Translations under genes and position numbers: made by a program | From: Croceicoccus sp. Ery15 | GTDB lineage: Bacteria > Pseudomonadota > Alphaproteobacteria > Sphingomonadales > Sphingomonadaceae | Reading direction: 5' to 3' | Assembly: GCF_020985305.1 (NCBI RefSeq) | Contig: NZ_CP087588.1 | Span: 1,302,001-1,366,000, forward strand | Length of the DNA stretch: 64,000 bases | The notes under the pieces: model-generated | The model's database searches: none | Told to the model about the DNA's origin: nothing | What the model saw: the letters and a program-made list of their open reading frames with translations, nothing else | Shown: in pieces, positions 55,007 through 64,000 of the stretch | How positions within the stretch are numbered: the stretch's first letter is position 1 | Layout: each line of letters starts with the position of its first letter

Positions 55007-57796
55007 ATGCGTTTTGCAACCGCGCTGCTGCTTGCACCTGTCATGCTGGCGGCAACGCCCGCCCTTGCGGGAGAGGAGGTCGTCTATGGCCCCGCGCCCG
55101 ACTGGGTGGATGCCCTTGCGACCGATCTGATCGATACCGACGCCAAAACCGCGATCGCGCGTTACGACGTGCAGCAAAGGATCGAGGGCGGAACCGTCAC
55201 CGTCTATATCGACCGCGCGATCAAGCTTGACAGTGCCGAGGCGCTGACTCAGGCAGGCACCAGCACGGCGACATGGATGCCCGAAAAGGGCGATCTGACG
55301 ATCCACGCCGTACGCATCCTGCGCGGGGACGAAATTGTCGACGTGCTGGCAGGCGGAGAGAAATACACCGTCCTGCGGCGCGAGATGCAGCTGGAAAGCC
55401 GCACGCTGGACGGCATGTTAACGGCAACCATGGCCGTGCCGGGCCTGCGCATCGGCGATGTGCTGAATATCGTATTCAGCCAGACTATTCATGACGAAAC
55501 GCTGGCTGGCGGCGCGCAGCTCAATTCCTTTCTCTTCGCCAAGCCGGCCGAAGCAGGTTTCGCACGCAATGTCGTATCCTGGCCCGCGGACGAGGCGATA
55601 AGCTGGAAGGCCGGCCCCGACTTGCCGCAGCCGCAAGAGGAAACGCGCAAGGGTTACCGCTATATCCGCTTTGACCTGCCGCTGGACGAGCGGGACGAAT
55701 TGCCTGACGACGCGCCCAGCCGCTATACGCGGCCCCAGATCGTTCAGGCAGGCACGTTCCAAAGTTGGGAGCAGGTCTCTGCGGTCTTCGCCCCGCTGTA
55801 CGACATGACCGGCTCCATCGAACCGGGCAGCCCGCTGGCCAAAGAAGTCGCGCGCATTGCCGGTGCCACCGATGACCCGCTGGAACGCGCCGCGATGGCC
55901 ACTCGGCTGGTGCAGGAACGCATCGGCTATTTGATGAACGGCATGTCGGGCGGCAATTACACCCCGCAGGCTCCGGCGAGGACGTGGGAACTGCGCTTTG
56001 GCGATTGCAAGGCGAAATCGGTGTTGCTGCTGGCGCTGCTGCACGATCTGGGCATCGATGCCGAACCGGTCCTTGTGAACACGCAATACAGCGATGCCGC
56101 GCCAGAAATGGTGCCGATGCCTGCGGCTTTCGATCATGTGATCGTGCGCGCCGATATCGACGGAACGCCATACTGGCTCGATGGCACGATGACCGGAACG
56201 CGGATCGGCAATATCGCCAATACGCCGCCCTATCGCTTTGCGCTGCCCATCCGCGCCGACGGCACCGGCCTGCAACCGGTCGAACCGCGCGTGCCGGCAC
56301 AGGCCGACATGACCATGACGGTCGTGCTCGACCAGCGCGGCGGCGTCGATATCCCGACGCTGGCCACCGTTACCACCCGCCTTTCGGGTGCCAGCGCCAG
56401 CAATCTGGCCGCAGGCGTTGGACAAATGAGCGAGGAACAACGCGACAAACTGCTGGAAAACTTTGCCGGAAGCAGCCCGCTGGGCGCGCTCACGCTGGTC
56501 GACGGGGATGTCGAAACCGATGACGAAGCGGGCACGGTCAGCTTTACCATTACGGGGCTGATGACCACGCCATGGCATACCGAAGGCGCCCGCAAGCGGC
56601 ACGACTTCGATATGCTGCCCGCCGCCGGATATGAATTCAACGCCGACCGCGCGCGGGCTGCGTGGCGCGATATTCCGGTCGAACTGGGTTATCCGGGTCT
56701 GGTCGAAGCGGATGTCACCATTCTGCTACCCGAACAGGGAGAAGGCTTCGTCCTGCGCGGGCGCCCCGATCTCGACATCGGTTACAGCGGAGAGCGGGTG
56801 ATCCGCCATGTCGAACTGGCCGGCGACCGGCTGGTGGCGCACGAACGGCTGGAAAGCACCGGCGGCGAGATGCCTTCTGCCGAGATCGGCCGTGCCCGCA
56901 CGCAGGCGGCGCGCGCCAGCAATGCAGCGCCCTTCCTGCTCTCGCCCGCCGACGCGCCGCGTGCATGGCAATATGCGCAGCCCGATCTGGCAAAGCGGCT
57001 TGCCCCGTACGAGGATGCCTATGCCAAAGCGATCGAACGCGATGACGAGGATGCACGCAGCTATACCAACCGTGCCCTGTTCCGGCAGCTGACAGGCCGC
57101 CTTGCCCTGTCGCTGGAGGATATGGACGCCGCCATCGCCATCGATCCCGGTGCCGACAATTACCGCAGCCGGGGCTTTACCCGCCGCAATCTGGGGCGCG
57201 GCAAGGATGCCCTCGCCGACTTCCGCAAGGCATTCGAATTCGACCCCACCGGCTATAACGCCCGTATTCTCGCCGGTCAGCTGGCGCGCATGGGAGAGAC
57301 TGAAGAGGCGCTCGAACTGCTCGACGATTACGACGACTACGGCGACGACCACGAAGCATTTGTCTATGTCCGGTCCGAAGTGCTCGCCTATGCCGACCGC
57401 GCCGACGAAGGCATGGCGATGCTGGATGCCCTGATCGAGGAGCAGCCCGGCAAGGGATACCACATGAACAATGCGTGCTGGTATCGCGCCCGCTTCCACG
57501 TGGGCAAGGACAACATGATCGAGATGTGCGACAAGGCAGTCGAACAGGCCGGCAATCCGGCATCGGTGCTCGACAGCAGGGCGCTGGCATGGCTGACCAT
57601 GGGCGATCCTGCAAAGGCCAAGGCCGATGCCGAAGCCGCCTTGGCCACAGCGCCCGATGCCTATCGCACGCGCTATATTCTGGGCTTTGCGCAGCGCCGA
57701 CTGGGTGAGGATGGCGGCGATGCGATCATCGACTATGTCGCAGACACATGGCCCGGCATTGCCGAGGATTACGCCCGCTATGGCCTGAAGCCGTAA
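55007..57796 (+). CDS. exported DUF3857-transglutaminase-TPR protein
   Basis: A 929-residue protein with a signal peptide (ATALLLAPVMLAATPALA), an N-terminal DUF3857 domain (about 40-260), then a transglutaminase-like domain with a complete triad: C334 (FGDCKAKS), H377 (FDHVIV) and D392 (YWLDGT). A beta-rich DUF2569/3858-like region follows, then C-terminal TPR repeats (from about 660, including EDAYAKAIERDDEDARSYTN and AIDPGADNYRSRGFTRRN). Transglutaminase-like proteins of this layout may cleave or cross-link envelope peptides; the substrate is unknown. It follows the receptor after a terminator and has its own ribosome site (AGGGGGAA). Confidence 0.85.
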   Translation: MRFATALLLAPVMLAATPALAGEEVVYGPAPDWVDALATDLIDTDAKTAIARYDVQQRIEGGTVTVYIDRAIKLDSAEALTQAGTSTATWMPEKGDLTIHAVRILRGDEIVDVLAGGEKYTVLRREMQLESRTLDGMLTATMAVPGLRIGDVLNIVFSQTIHDETLAGGAQLNSFLFAKPAEAGFARNVVSWPADEAISWKAGPDLPQPQEETRKGYRYIRFDLPLDERDELPDDAPSRYTRPQIVQAGTFQSWEQVSAVFAPLYDMTGSIEPGSPLAKEVARIAGATDDPLERAAMATRLVQERIGYLMNGMSGGNYTPQAPARTWELRFGDCKAKSVLLLALLHDLGIDAEPVLVNTQYSDAAPEMVPMPAAFDHVIVRADIDGTPYWLDGTMTGTRIGNIANTPPYRFALPIRADGTGLQPVEPRVPAQADMTMTVVLDQRGGVDIPTLATVTTRLSGASASNLAAGVGQMSEEQRDKLLENFAGSSPLGALTLVDGDVETDDEAGTVSFTITGLMTTPWHTEGARKRHDFDMLPAAGYEFNADRARAAWRDIPVELGYPGLVEADVTILLPEQGEGFVLRGRPDLDIGYSGERVIRHVELAGDRLVAHERLESTGGEMPSAEIGRARTQAARASNAAPFLLSPADAPRAWQYAQPDLAKRLAPYEDAYAKAIERDDEDARSYTNRALFRQLTGRLALSLEDMDAAIAIDPGADNYRSRGFTRRNLGRGKDALADFRKAFEFDPTGYNARILAGQLARMGETEEALELLDDYDDYGDDHEAFVYVRSEVLAYADRADEGMAMLDALIEEQPGKGYHMNNACWYRARFHVGKDNMIEMCDKAVEQAGNPASVLDSRALAWLTMGDPAKAKADAEAALATAPDAYRTRYILGFAQRRLGEDGGDAIIDYVADTWPGIAEDYARYGLKP

Positions 57797-57802
57797 GCGA
57801 CC

Positions 57803-58477
57803 CTAGCCGATGTCGAGCACATAGCCGAGCGAGCGAACCGTTCGCAGCGGATTGCCTGCGCCCGCCGCTTTCAGCGCGCGGCGCAGTCGTCCGATCCAGA
57901 CATCGACCGTGCGTTCGTCGATCGGCGGCTCCAGCTTGCCCAGCCCCTCGATCAACTCGTGCCTTGTCAGCACGCGATTCGGATTCTCGGCGAAAAAGCG
58001 CAGCAGGCGAAATTCATTGGGTCGCAGCGTGACCGGCGTCTGTCCCCAACGCGCCTGTAACGCCATCAGATCGATGGCAAGATCGCCTGCCTGCAACAAT
58101 TGCGTCGCATGGCGATGGCGGCTGCGCGCCTGAACTGCCAATACGCGATCAAGCACCGCATTGCGGTCCAGCGGACCGACCATGTAATCGTCGGCCCCCG
58201 CGCTCAGCGCGCGGCGGCGGTCTTCGATGTCGTCGCGTTCCAATACCATGGTGACATGGGCATCGCGCGTGCGTTCGTCGGCGCGCAGGCGGCGGCACAT
58301 TTCAAGCCCCGACAGATCGTCCATGACCCAATCGACAAAGGCCCAGATCGGCCCGTCGAGCAGGCGGCGCGGGCCGCTTGCTTCCAGCCGTTCGAAAACG
58401 AAGCGCATCTCGTCATGCGCGAAAGGCTCCATCGCCTCTGCGTACGGGTCGGTCAGATAGATGTAAACTTGGTCCAC
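57803..58477 (-). CDS. PhoB-like winged-helix response regulator with degenerate receiver
   Basis: A 224-residue OmpR/PhoB-family regulator. The C-terminal DNA-binding domain is very PhoB-like (LRPNEFRLLRFFAENPNRVLTR, then RTVDVWIGRLRRAL and LRTVRSLGYVLD). The receiver keeps one acidic N-terminal residue (D10) and the phospho-acceptor position D49 (FVDWVMDD). The switch Thr is Glu (E80 in MVLERDD) and the conserved Lys is Gly (G101 in MVGPL), so phosphorylation-driven switching is doubtful. GTG start at 58477. No sensor kinase is next to it. It is convergent with the DUF3857 gene, 6 bp apart. It is probably not the canonical PhoB. Confidence 0.85.
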   Translation of the reverse strand: MDQVYIYLTDPYAEAMEPFAHDEMRFVFERLEASGPRRLLDGPIWAFVDWVMDDLSGLEMCRRLRADERTRDAHVTMVLERDDIEDRRRALSAGADDYMVGPLDRNAVLDRVLAVQARSRHRHATQLLQAGDLAIDLMALQARWGQTPVTLRPNEFRLLRFFAENPNRVLTRHELIEGLGKLEPPIDERTVDVWIGRLRRALKAAGAGNPLRTVRSLGYVLDIG

Positions 58478-58571
58478 GATGCGACAGTCCCCCGGTTGCG
58501 GGGACGGGTTGGCGCAATGATGTGACGCATTCGTGACGCTTTCGCGGCGATCGTAACAATGAACGAAAACA

Positions 58572-58606
58572 GGCCTTCGGACAGCGAAAAAACCTGTCCG
58601 AAGGCC
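58572..58606 (-). terminator. strong hairpin terminator of secA
   Basis: A perfect 13-bp stem (58572-58584 with 58594-58606), a 9-base loop, and a T-rich tail on the minus strand. It lies 28 bp after the secA stop and before the PhoB-like gene. Confidence 0.85.
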
Positions 58607-58633
58607 CGAATTATTGCCGGTGACGGCTGAAGA

Positions 58634-61432
58634 TCAGCTGATCGCGCCGTGGCAATGCTTATATTTGTTGCCCGAACCGCAGGGGCACGGCGAATTGCGG
58701 TTGATGTCCATCCCCGCATAGGGATTCTCCCGCTCCGACCCGCCGGGGCCGACCTGTGCAAAGGTCGAACCCGCCAGCGCGCCGAACAGCGCCTCGCGTC
58801 CCAGCGAACCGTCGCCGTCATTGCTGTTGTCGGTGCCGGTCAGCGGATCGACATGGCCCGTCATCAGCCCCGCGCCCTGATCGGCTTCGGGCAGCATCGC
58901 ACCCGGATTGGTCAGGAATTCGGGCAGTTCGGGCAGCGGCGCCGGTTCGGGCGCGGCCATACGAAGATTGGTCGTCATCAATATGCGGGTCACATCCTCG
59001 CGGATCGCTTCCAGCATGCGTTCGAACAGCGCGAATGCTTCCTGCTTGTACTCGTTGATCGGCTGCTTTTGCGCATAGGCGCGCAGCCCCACCACCTGCC
59101 GCAGCGCGTCGAGCGTGGCGAGATGTTCCTTCCAGTGGAAATCCAGCCGGTCGAGCAGCACCGATTTTTCGACTTGCCGCCAGATCGACGGGTCAACGCT
59201 GGCAATCTTGGCGTCCATCTTCGCATCGGCCTGCGCGGCAAGACGCTGTTCGATGTCCTCGGGATCGATGCCGTCTTCATCCAGCCACGCCTCGATCGGC
59301 GCATCCTCGCCGGTGATGTCCGCGAAACGCTCCTTCAGCCCCTCGACATTCCATTGCTCTGGATAGGACCCCGGCGGGCACGCTTCTCCCACCAGCCAGT
59401 TGACCGTGTCGCTGCGCATGTCGAGCACAACATCGTCCACCGTTTCGCTGTCCATGATTTCCGAACGCTGTTCGTAAATCACCTTGCGCTGGTCGTTCAT
59501 CACATTGTCGTATTCGACGACCTGCTTACGGATATCGTAATTGCGCGCCTCGACCTTTTTCTGCGCGGTTTCGATGGCTTTCGACAGCCATTTGCTGCCG
59601 ATCGCCTCGCCGTCCTGCAGATTGGCGTTCATCATCTTGGAAAAAAGCGTGTCGGGCCCGAAAATACGCAGCAGATCGTCTTCGAGGCACAGGTAGAACC
59701 GCGACAGGCCCGGATCGCCCTGACGGCCCGAACGGCCGCGCAACTGGTTGTCGATGCGGCGCGATTCGTGGCGTTCGGTGCCCAGCACGAACAGGCCGCC
59801 AGCCTCCAGCACGCGCTGGCGTTCGGCGGCGATCTCGTCCTTGATCTTCGCGACGGCGGCATCGCGCTCGGGCCCTTCGGGCATGTCGCGCAATTCATCC
59901 TCTGTGCGGAATTCCAGATTGCCGCCCAGCTGGATGTCGGTGCCGCGGCCCGCCATATTGGTCGCAATGGTCACCGCGCCGATGCGGCCCGCCTGCGCCA
60001 CGATATGGGCTTCCTGTTCGTGCATGCGCGCGTTGAGGACGGAGTGCCGGACCCCTTCCTTGGTCAGGAAGTCCGACAAAAGCTCGGATTTCTCGATCGA
60101 CACCGTGCCGACCAGAACCGGCTGCCCGATCTCGTTCTTTTCCTTGATCGCCTTGGCAATGGCGGCGAATTTTTCCAGCGTCGTCTTATAGAACTGGTCT
60201 TCCTCGTCGATGCGCGCGACCGGCAGGTTGGTCGGAATCTCGACCACGTTCAGCTTGTAGATGTCGAAGAACTCTGGCGCCTCGGTAGCGGCGGTGCCGG
60301 TCATGCCCGCAAGCTTGGGATACATGCGGAAATAGTTCTGGAAAGTGATCGAGGCCATGGTCTGGTTCTCGGGCTCGATCTTCACGCCTTCCTTGGCCTC
60401 AACCGCCTGATGCAGGCCGTTCGACCAGCGGCGGCCATCCATCATGCGGCCCGTGAACTCGTCGATGATGACGACCTTGTCGTCCTTCACGATGTAATCG
60501 GTGTCGCGCTTGAACATCATGTTCGCGCGCAATGCCTGATCGAGGTGATGGACGACCTGCGTATTTTCGAAATCGTAGAGGTTTTCGGTTTCCAGCAAGC
60601 CCGCCGCGATCAGCTTCTGTTCGACCTTCTCGATCCCGTCCTCGGTCCAGCCGATATTCTTGGTCTTCTCGTCCTTTTCGTAATCCTCTTCATCCATCGT
60701 TTTCACAATGGCGTCGATGGCAACGTAAAGCTCGGACTTGTCCTCGGTCGGGCCCGAGATGATCAGCGGGGTCCGTGCTTCGTCGATCAGGATCGAGTCT
60801 ACCTCGTCGACGATCGCGAAATTGAACGGGCGATGCACCTGCTGGTCGCGCGAATGTTTCATATTGTCGCGCAGATAGTCGAAGCCCAGCTCGTTATTGG
60901 TCGAGTAGGTGATGTCCGAATTATAGGCCTCGCGCCGCTGGGTTTCGTGCAAATTGGGCACGATCACACCCACGGTCAGCCCCAGGAAATTATAAAGCTT
61001 GCCCATCGTTTCGGCATCGCGGCGGGCAAGATAGTCGTTGACGGTCACGACATGGACGCCCTTGCCCTCCAGCGCGTTCAGGTAAACCGCCAGCGTGGCC
61101 ACCAGCGTCTTGCCCTCACCCGTGCGCATTTCGGCGATTTCGCCGCGATGGAGGACGATACCGCCCACCATCTGCACGTCGAAATGGCGCATGCCGAACA
61201 CGCGCTTCGATGCCTCGCGCACGACGGCGAAGGCTTGCGGCAGGATATCGTCCAGCGTTTCGCCCTCGGCCAGCCGTTCGCGGAACGTCACGGTCGCGCC
61301 CTGCAATTGCTCGTCCGACAAAGCCTCGTAATCGGGCTCTAGCGCGTTGATCTTCGCGACGATCTTTTCGATCGATTTGACGTAACGGTCGTTGGAGGAC
61401 CCGAAAATATTTTTGGCAAGGCCGCCGAACAT
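58634..61432 (-). CDS. secA: preprotein translocase subunit SecA
   Basis: SecA, 932 residues, the ATPase that drives proteins through SecYEG. It has NBD1 with Walker [10 protein letters not shown], the [20 protein letters not shown] block, the preprotein cross-linking domain, NBD2 (GTDIQLGGN, then [13 protein letters not shown]), the helical scaffold/wing domain, and a C-terminal zinc-binding tail [14 protein letters not shown] that docks on SecB. A long linker ([16 protein letters not shown] onward) precedes the tail. ATG 61432 gives the standard start. It stands as a single gene with its own terminator. Confidence 0.98.
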   Translation of the reverse strand: MFGGLAKNIFGSSNDRYVKSIEKIVAKINALEPDYEALSDEQLQGATVTFRERLAEGETLDDILPQAFAVVREASKRVFGMRHFDVQMVGGIVLHRGEIAEMRTGEGKTLVATLAVYLNALEGKGVHVVTVNDYLARRDAETMGKLYNFLGLTVGVIVPNLHETQRREAYNSDITYSTNNELGFDYLRDNMKHSRDQQVHRPFNFAIVDEVDSILIDEARTPLIISGPTEDKSELYVAIDAIVKTMDEEDYEKDEKTKNIGWTEDGIEKVEQKLIAAGLLETENLYDFENTQVVHHLDQALRANMMFKRDTDYIVKDDKVVIIDEFTGRMMDGRRWSNGLHQAVEAKEGVKIEPENQTMASITFQNYFRMYPKLAGMTGTAATEAPEFFDIYKLNVVEIPTNLPVARIDEEDQFYKTTLEKFAAIAKAIKEKNEIGQPVLVGTVSIEKSELLSDFLTKEGVRHSVLNARMHEQEAHIVAQAGRIGAVTIATNMAGRGTDIQLGGNLEFRTEDELRDMPEGPERDAAVAKIKDEIAAERQRVLEAGGLFVLGTERHESRRIDNQLRGRSGRQGDPGLSRFYLCLEDDLLRIFGPDTLFSKMMNANLQDGEAIGSKWLSKAIETAQKKVEARNYDIRKQVVEYDNVMNDQRKVIYEQRSEIMDSETVDDVVLDMRSDTVNWLVGEACPPGSYPEQWNVEGLKERFADITGEDAPIEAWLDEDGIDPEDIEQRLAAQADAKMDAKIASVDPSIWRQVEKSVLLDRLDFHWKEHLATLDALRQVVGLRAYAQKQPINEYKQEAFALFERMLEAIREDVTRILMTTNLRMAAPEPAPLPELPEFLTNPGAMLPEADQGAGLMTGHVDPLTGTDNSNDGDGSLGREALFGALAGSTFAQVGPGGSERENPYAGMDINRNSPCPCGSGNKYKHCHGAIS

Positions 61433-61584
61433 GGGCGTTCCCCTCTATGATGCGGTTCGTGGAAGAATGGCGTGACCCTTCGTTCAGGGCCTGAAGTTCT
61501 GGGTTTGACGGCGCGGTGCGTATGGCACGCGGCCCCGAAACAAAAAAAAGCCGCGCAGCCAATGGCCGGCGACAGTTCGCAATC

Positions 61585-61851
61585 TCACTCTAGCGGTCGG
61601 TCCACCAGCATGACGGTGGGCACGATGATCGTGCGATAGCTGCGTGCAAAGGGCTTGCCCAGTTCGCGGTCGCGCTGTTTCTGCCGTGCGGACACGCTGC
61701 ATTCGCAGTGCCGTTCCACGCGGATCGAGGGCGCAGCCTGCTGCCCCGCCGATTCGCTGCATTCGGCACTGACCACCATGCGCGCATGGGCGGGCGCGAC
61801 CAGACTGGTCATGCCGAGCACAAGGGCAAAGAGGGCGAGGAGCCGTTTCAT
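61585..61851 (-). CDS. small exported protein of unknown function
   Basis: An 88-residue protein with a signal peptide (RLLALFALVLGMTSLVAPAHA) and a mature part with three Cys (SAECSES, RHCECSV) that could form disulfides. The C-terminal half is basic and ends YRTIIVPTVMLVDRPLE. No family recognised. It lies upstream of secA in the same direction, 152 bp apart. Confidence 0.65.
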   Translation of the reverse strand: MKRLLALFALVLGMTSLVAPAHARMVVSAECSESAGQQAAPSIRVERHCECSVSARQKQRDRELGKPFARSYRTIIVPTVMLVDRPLE

Positions 61852-61981
61852 GCGTGCGACAAGATAGGGACTATCACGCCCCCCGTCCAGCGCGAGCAGG
61901 CGATATGGACAATTTTACCGGTCCGGCATCAAATGCCGGCGACTGGCAGAAGATGACCGGCCGAAGATGACTGGCCAAAGA

Positions 61982-62206
61982 TCAGGCGAACAGATCGTGA
62001 TCCATATCCTTCTGGTGCGAATTGGGCACCGGAAGCTGGCAATCCTCGCACTCGCGGTCGATCTCGGGGTCGTCGTCGACCTCGGTCCGGCCCATGCCCA
62101 TCAATTGCGCGGTCATGGTGATCGGCATCATCCACCACTCCAGCCAAAAGGCCTGAAGCGACAGGTTGAGGTCTCGCGGTTTGCAATCGTCGGTCATGGC
62201 GTTCAC
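61982..62206 (-). CDS. small hypothetical protein, possibly metal-binding
   Basis: A 74-residue protein with a hydrophobic, Trp/Met-rich stretch (LQAFWLEWWMMPITMTAQLMGM) and an acidic tail containing CEDC. GTG 62206 has GGGAG six bases before it; ATG 62197 is an alternative. The hydrophobic stretch resembles short polyhydroxyalkanoate-granule or membrane-surface helices, but I make no functional claim. Confidence 0.55.
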   Translation of the reverse strand: MNAMTDDCKPRDLNLSLQAFWLEWWMMPITMTAQLMGMGRTEVDDDPEIDRECEDCQLPVPNSHQKDMDHDLFA

Positions 62207-62391
62207 CGGACACTCCCAAAAAACCGCCAGTCGCGTGGCGGCCTGTTATACGGGCGACATGCTATGCCTGTTCACCCTTTCCGGGGAACGGAGGGAATGT
62301 TATCTTGTTCCGGCGCTTGAGGGAACCGGTTTAATGCACGCGCCGCAAAGACGCGTGATGCACTTTCAAGAACCGCAATTCGCTCGCGGGA

Positions 62392-64000
62392 TTATTCCCA
62401 CTCGATGGTCCCCGGCGGCTTCGACGTGTAGTCATAGACCACGCGGTTGATGCCCTTCACCTCGTTCACGATGCGCGTCGCGCATTGGGCAAGGAATGCG
62501 CCATCAAAGGGATAGACGTCGGCTGTCATGCCATCGGTGCTGGTCACCGCGCGCAGGGCGCAGACGAAGTCATAGGTGCGATAATCCCCCATCACACCCA
62601 CGGTCTTGACCGGCAAAAGAACGGCGAAGGCCTGCCAGATCGCGTCATACAGGCCGGCGTTGCGGATTTCTTCGAGATAGATCGCATCGGCCTTGCGCAA
62701 GATGTCTGCCTTTTCGCGGCTGACTTCGCCCGGAATGCGGATGGCAAGACCGGGTCCGGGGAACGGATGGCGGCCCACGAAAATATCGGGCAGGCCCAGT
62801 TCGCGGCCCAGTTCGCGTACTTCGTCCTTGAACAATTCGCGCAAGGGTTCGACCAGATCCATGTTCATGCGCTCGGGCAGGCCGCCGACATTATGGTGGC
62901 TCTTGATCGTCACCGACGGCCCGCCGGTAAACGAAACGCTTTCGATCACGTCAGGATAAAGCGTGCCCTGCGCAAGGAAGTCGGCGCCGCCGATCTTGTT
63001 GGCCTCGTCCTCGAACACGTCGATAAAGGTCTTGCCGATGAACTTGCGCTTGGCTTCAGGGTCGGAGACGCCCTCAAGCCCCTTCATAAACAGCGTCGTC
63101 GCGTCCACGTGGACCAGCGGGATATTGTAATGGCCGCGAAACAGCGAAACGACCTGATCCGCCTCGCCCATGCGCATCAGCCCGTGATCGACGAAAACAC
63201 AGGTCAGCTGGTCGCCGATGGCCTCGTGGATCAGAACGGCGGCCACCGCGCTGTCGACACCGCCCGACAACCCGCAAATGACTTTGGCGTCGCCGACCTG
63301 CTCGCGGATTTCGGCGATCTTCACCTCGCGGAACTGCGCCATGGTCCAGTCGCCCGCACAGCCGCAGACATGGCGCACGAAATTGGCGATCAGCTTTCCG
63401 CCATCGGGCGTGTGCACGACTTCGGGATGGAATTGCGTTCCGTAAAAGCGGCGCTTTTCGTCCGCGATCACGGCAAAGGGTGCGCCGTCGCTGGTGGCCA
63501 CGATTTCGAAGCCGGGTGCGAATTTGGTCACCTTGTCGCCATGGCTCATCCAGACCTGATGACGTTCGCCCGATTGCCACAGCCCGTCGAACAGCGCGCA
63601 TTTCTCGGTCACGGTCAGGAACGCGCGGCCGAATTCGCCGCCCTCGCCGGTTTCGTGCCCCGGACGGACTTCTCCGCCCAGCTGATGCGTCATGACCTGC
63701 TGGCCGTAACAGATGCCCAGAATCGGCACCCCCGCCTCGAACAGCATTTGCGGCGCGCGGGGGCTGTTCTCGTCGGGCACGCTGGCGGGGCTGCCCGACA
63801 GGATGATCCCGCGCGGCTTCATCCGCTTGAACGCCTCTTCCGCCATGGTGAACGGCGCGATTTCGGAATAGACGCCCGCCTCGCGCACGCGGCGCGCGAT
63901 CAGTTGCGTTACCTGACTGCCAAAATCGACGATCAGGATCGTGTCCGCGCTGGAATCGGAGCCGATGCGCGCCGCCGCGCCCGAATTTGCTGAGGGTTCA
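62392..64000 (-). CDS. guaA: GMP synthase (glutamine-hydrolysing), N terminus beyond window
   Basis: GuaA converts XMP to GMP using ATP and glutamine. The visible 535 residues include the class I glutamine amidotransferase domain ([20 protein letters not shown], nucleophile Cys in GICYGQQ), the ATP pyrophosphatase domain with PP-loop [10 protein letters not shown], and the dimerisation domain ending KPPGTIEWE. The frame is open through to base 64000, where [19 protein letters not shown] precedes the family start, so the start codon lies outside. The GTG at 63888 is inside the conserved RRVREAG and is not the start. Confidence 0.98.
   Translation of the reverse strand, partial: EPSANSGAAARIGSDSSADTILIVDFGSQVTQLIARRVREAGVYSEIAPFTMAEEAFKRMKPRGIILSGSPASVPDENSPRAPQMLFEAGVPILGICYGQQVMTHQLGGEVRPGHETGEGGEFGRAFLTVTEKCALFDGLWQSGERHQVWMSHGDKVTKFAPGFEIVATSDGAPFAVIADEKRRFYGTQFHPEVVHTPDGGKLIANFVRHVCGCAGDWTMAQFREVKIAEIREQVGDAKVICGLSGGVDSAVAAVLIHEAIGDQLTCVFVDHGLMRMGEADQVVSLFRGHYNIPLVHVDATTLFMKGLEGVSDPEAKRKFIGKTFIDVFEDEANKIGGADFLAQGTLYPDVIESVSFTGGPSVTIKSHHNVGGLPERMNMDLVEPLRELFKDEVRELGRELGLPDIFVGRHPFPGPGLAIRIPGEVSREKADILRKADAIYLEEIRNAGLYDAIWQAFAVLLPVKTVGVMGDYRTYDFVCALRAVTSTDGMTADVYPFDGAFLAQCATRIVNEVKGINRVVYDYTSKPPGTIEWE

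Noticed and set aside
58649..61342. An 897-codon plus-strand frame opposite secA
   Set aside because: Shadow of secA; no family features.

Overview
The window is about 62-65% GC chromosome from an alphaproteobacterium, most likely a sphingomonad (Sphingomonadales, Erythrobacteraceae-like). This rests on the gene repertoire (CckA kinase, TonB receptor paired with a surface lipoprotein, glycine-zipper and IalB-like secreted proteins), on strong GC bias at third codon positions, and on a GAAC-N7-GAAC LexA box of the alphaproteobacterial type in front of recA. Species assignment is inference; no rRNA gene is present.

Layout. 1-32.5 kb is ordinary housekeeping chromosome: the C-terminal part of an M3 peptidase (cut by the window edge), a KefB-type antiporter, alaS, recA, cckA, a DUF2062 protein, smpB, dapA, a soluble lytic transglycosylase, greB, an IalB-like protein, an outer-membrane beta-barrel, a 2OG-Fe(II) oxygenase, rlmN, a divergent HxlR regulator/azoreductase pair, a glycine-zipper protein, an SDR, cfa, argG, an 850-bp gene-free stretch with DnaA-box-like motifs, rlpA, a small lipoprotein, recG, sdhE, mfd and nadK.

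32.8-45.2 kb is an integrated genomic island. It enters at the 3' end of tRNA-Asn(GTT), starts with a tyrosine integrase and an AlpA-like excisionase, and ends at an imperfect copy of the tRNA 3' end at 45161-45178. All its genes read rightwards with tiny gaps or overlaps. After a block of small phage- or satellite-like genes of unknown function comes a defence block: a 1636-aa type ISP restriction-modification enzyme (nuclease, translocase and methyltransferase in one chain), a SIR2-like protein, a protein with a C-terminal DUF4145/HEPN-like domain, and a DEDDh exonuclease with a zinc ribbon. The SIR2/DUF4145 pair is bracketed by two diverged (about 82% identical) copies of the last ~100 bp of the ISP gene, so it looks like a cassette swapped in behind an ISP gene. 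This is the most interesting part of the window.

45.2-64 kb returns to core chromosome: CsbD, ppk-ppx (polyphosphate metabolism), a small TPR-like secreted protein, a beta-helix-like lipoprotein plus TonB-dependent receptor, a DUF3857/transglutaminase/TPR protein, a PhoB-like regulator whose receiver domain has lost key residues, secA, two small unknown proteins, and guaA (its N terminus lies beyond the right edge). ppk-ppx, a Pho-box-like site and the PhoB-like regulator hint at a phosphate theme here, but that is inference.
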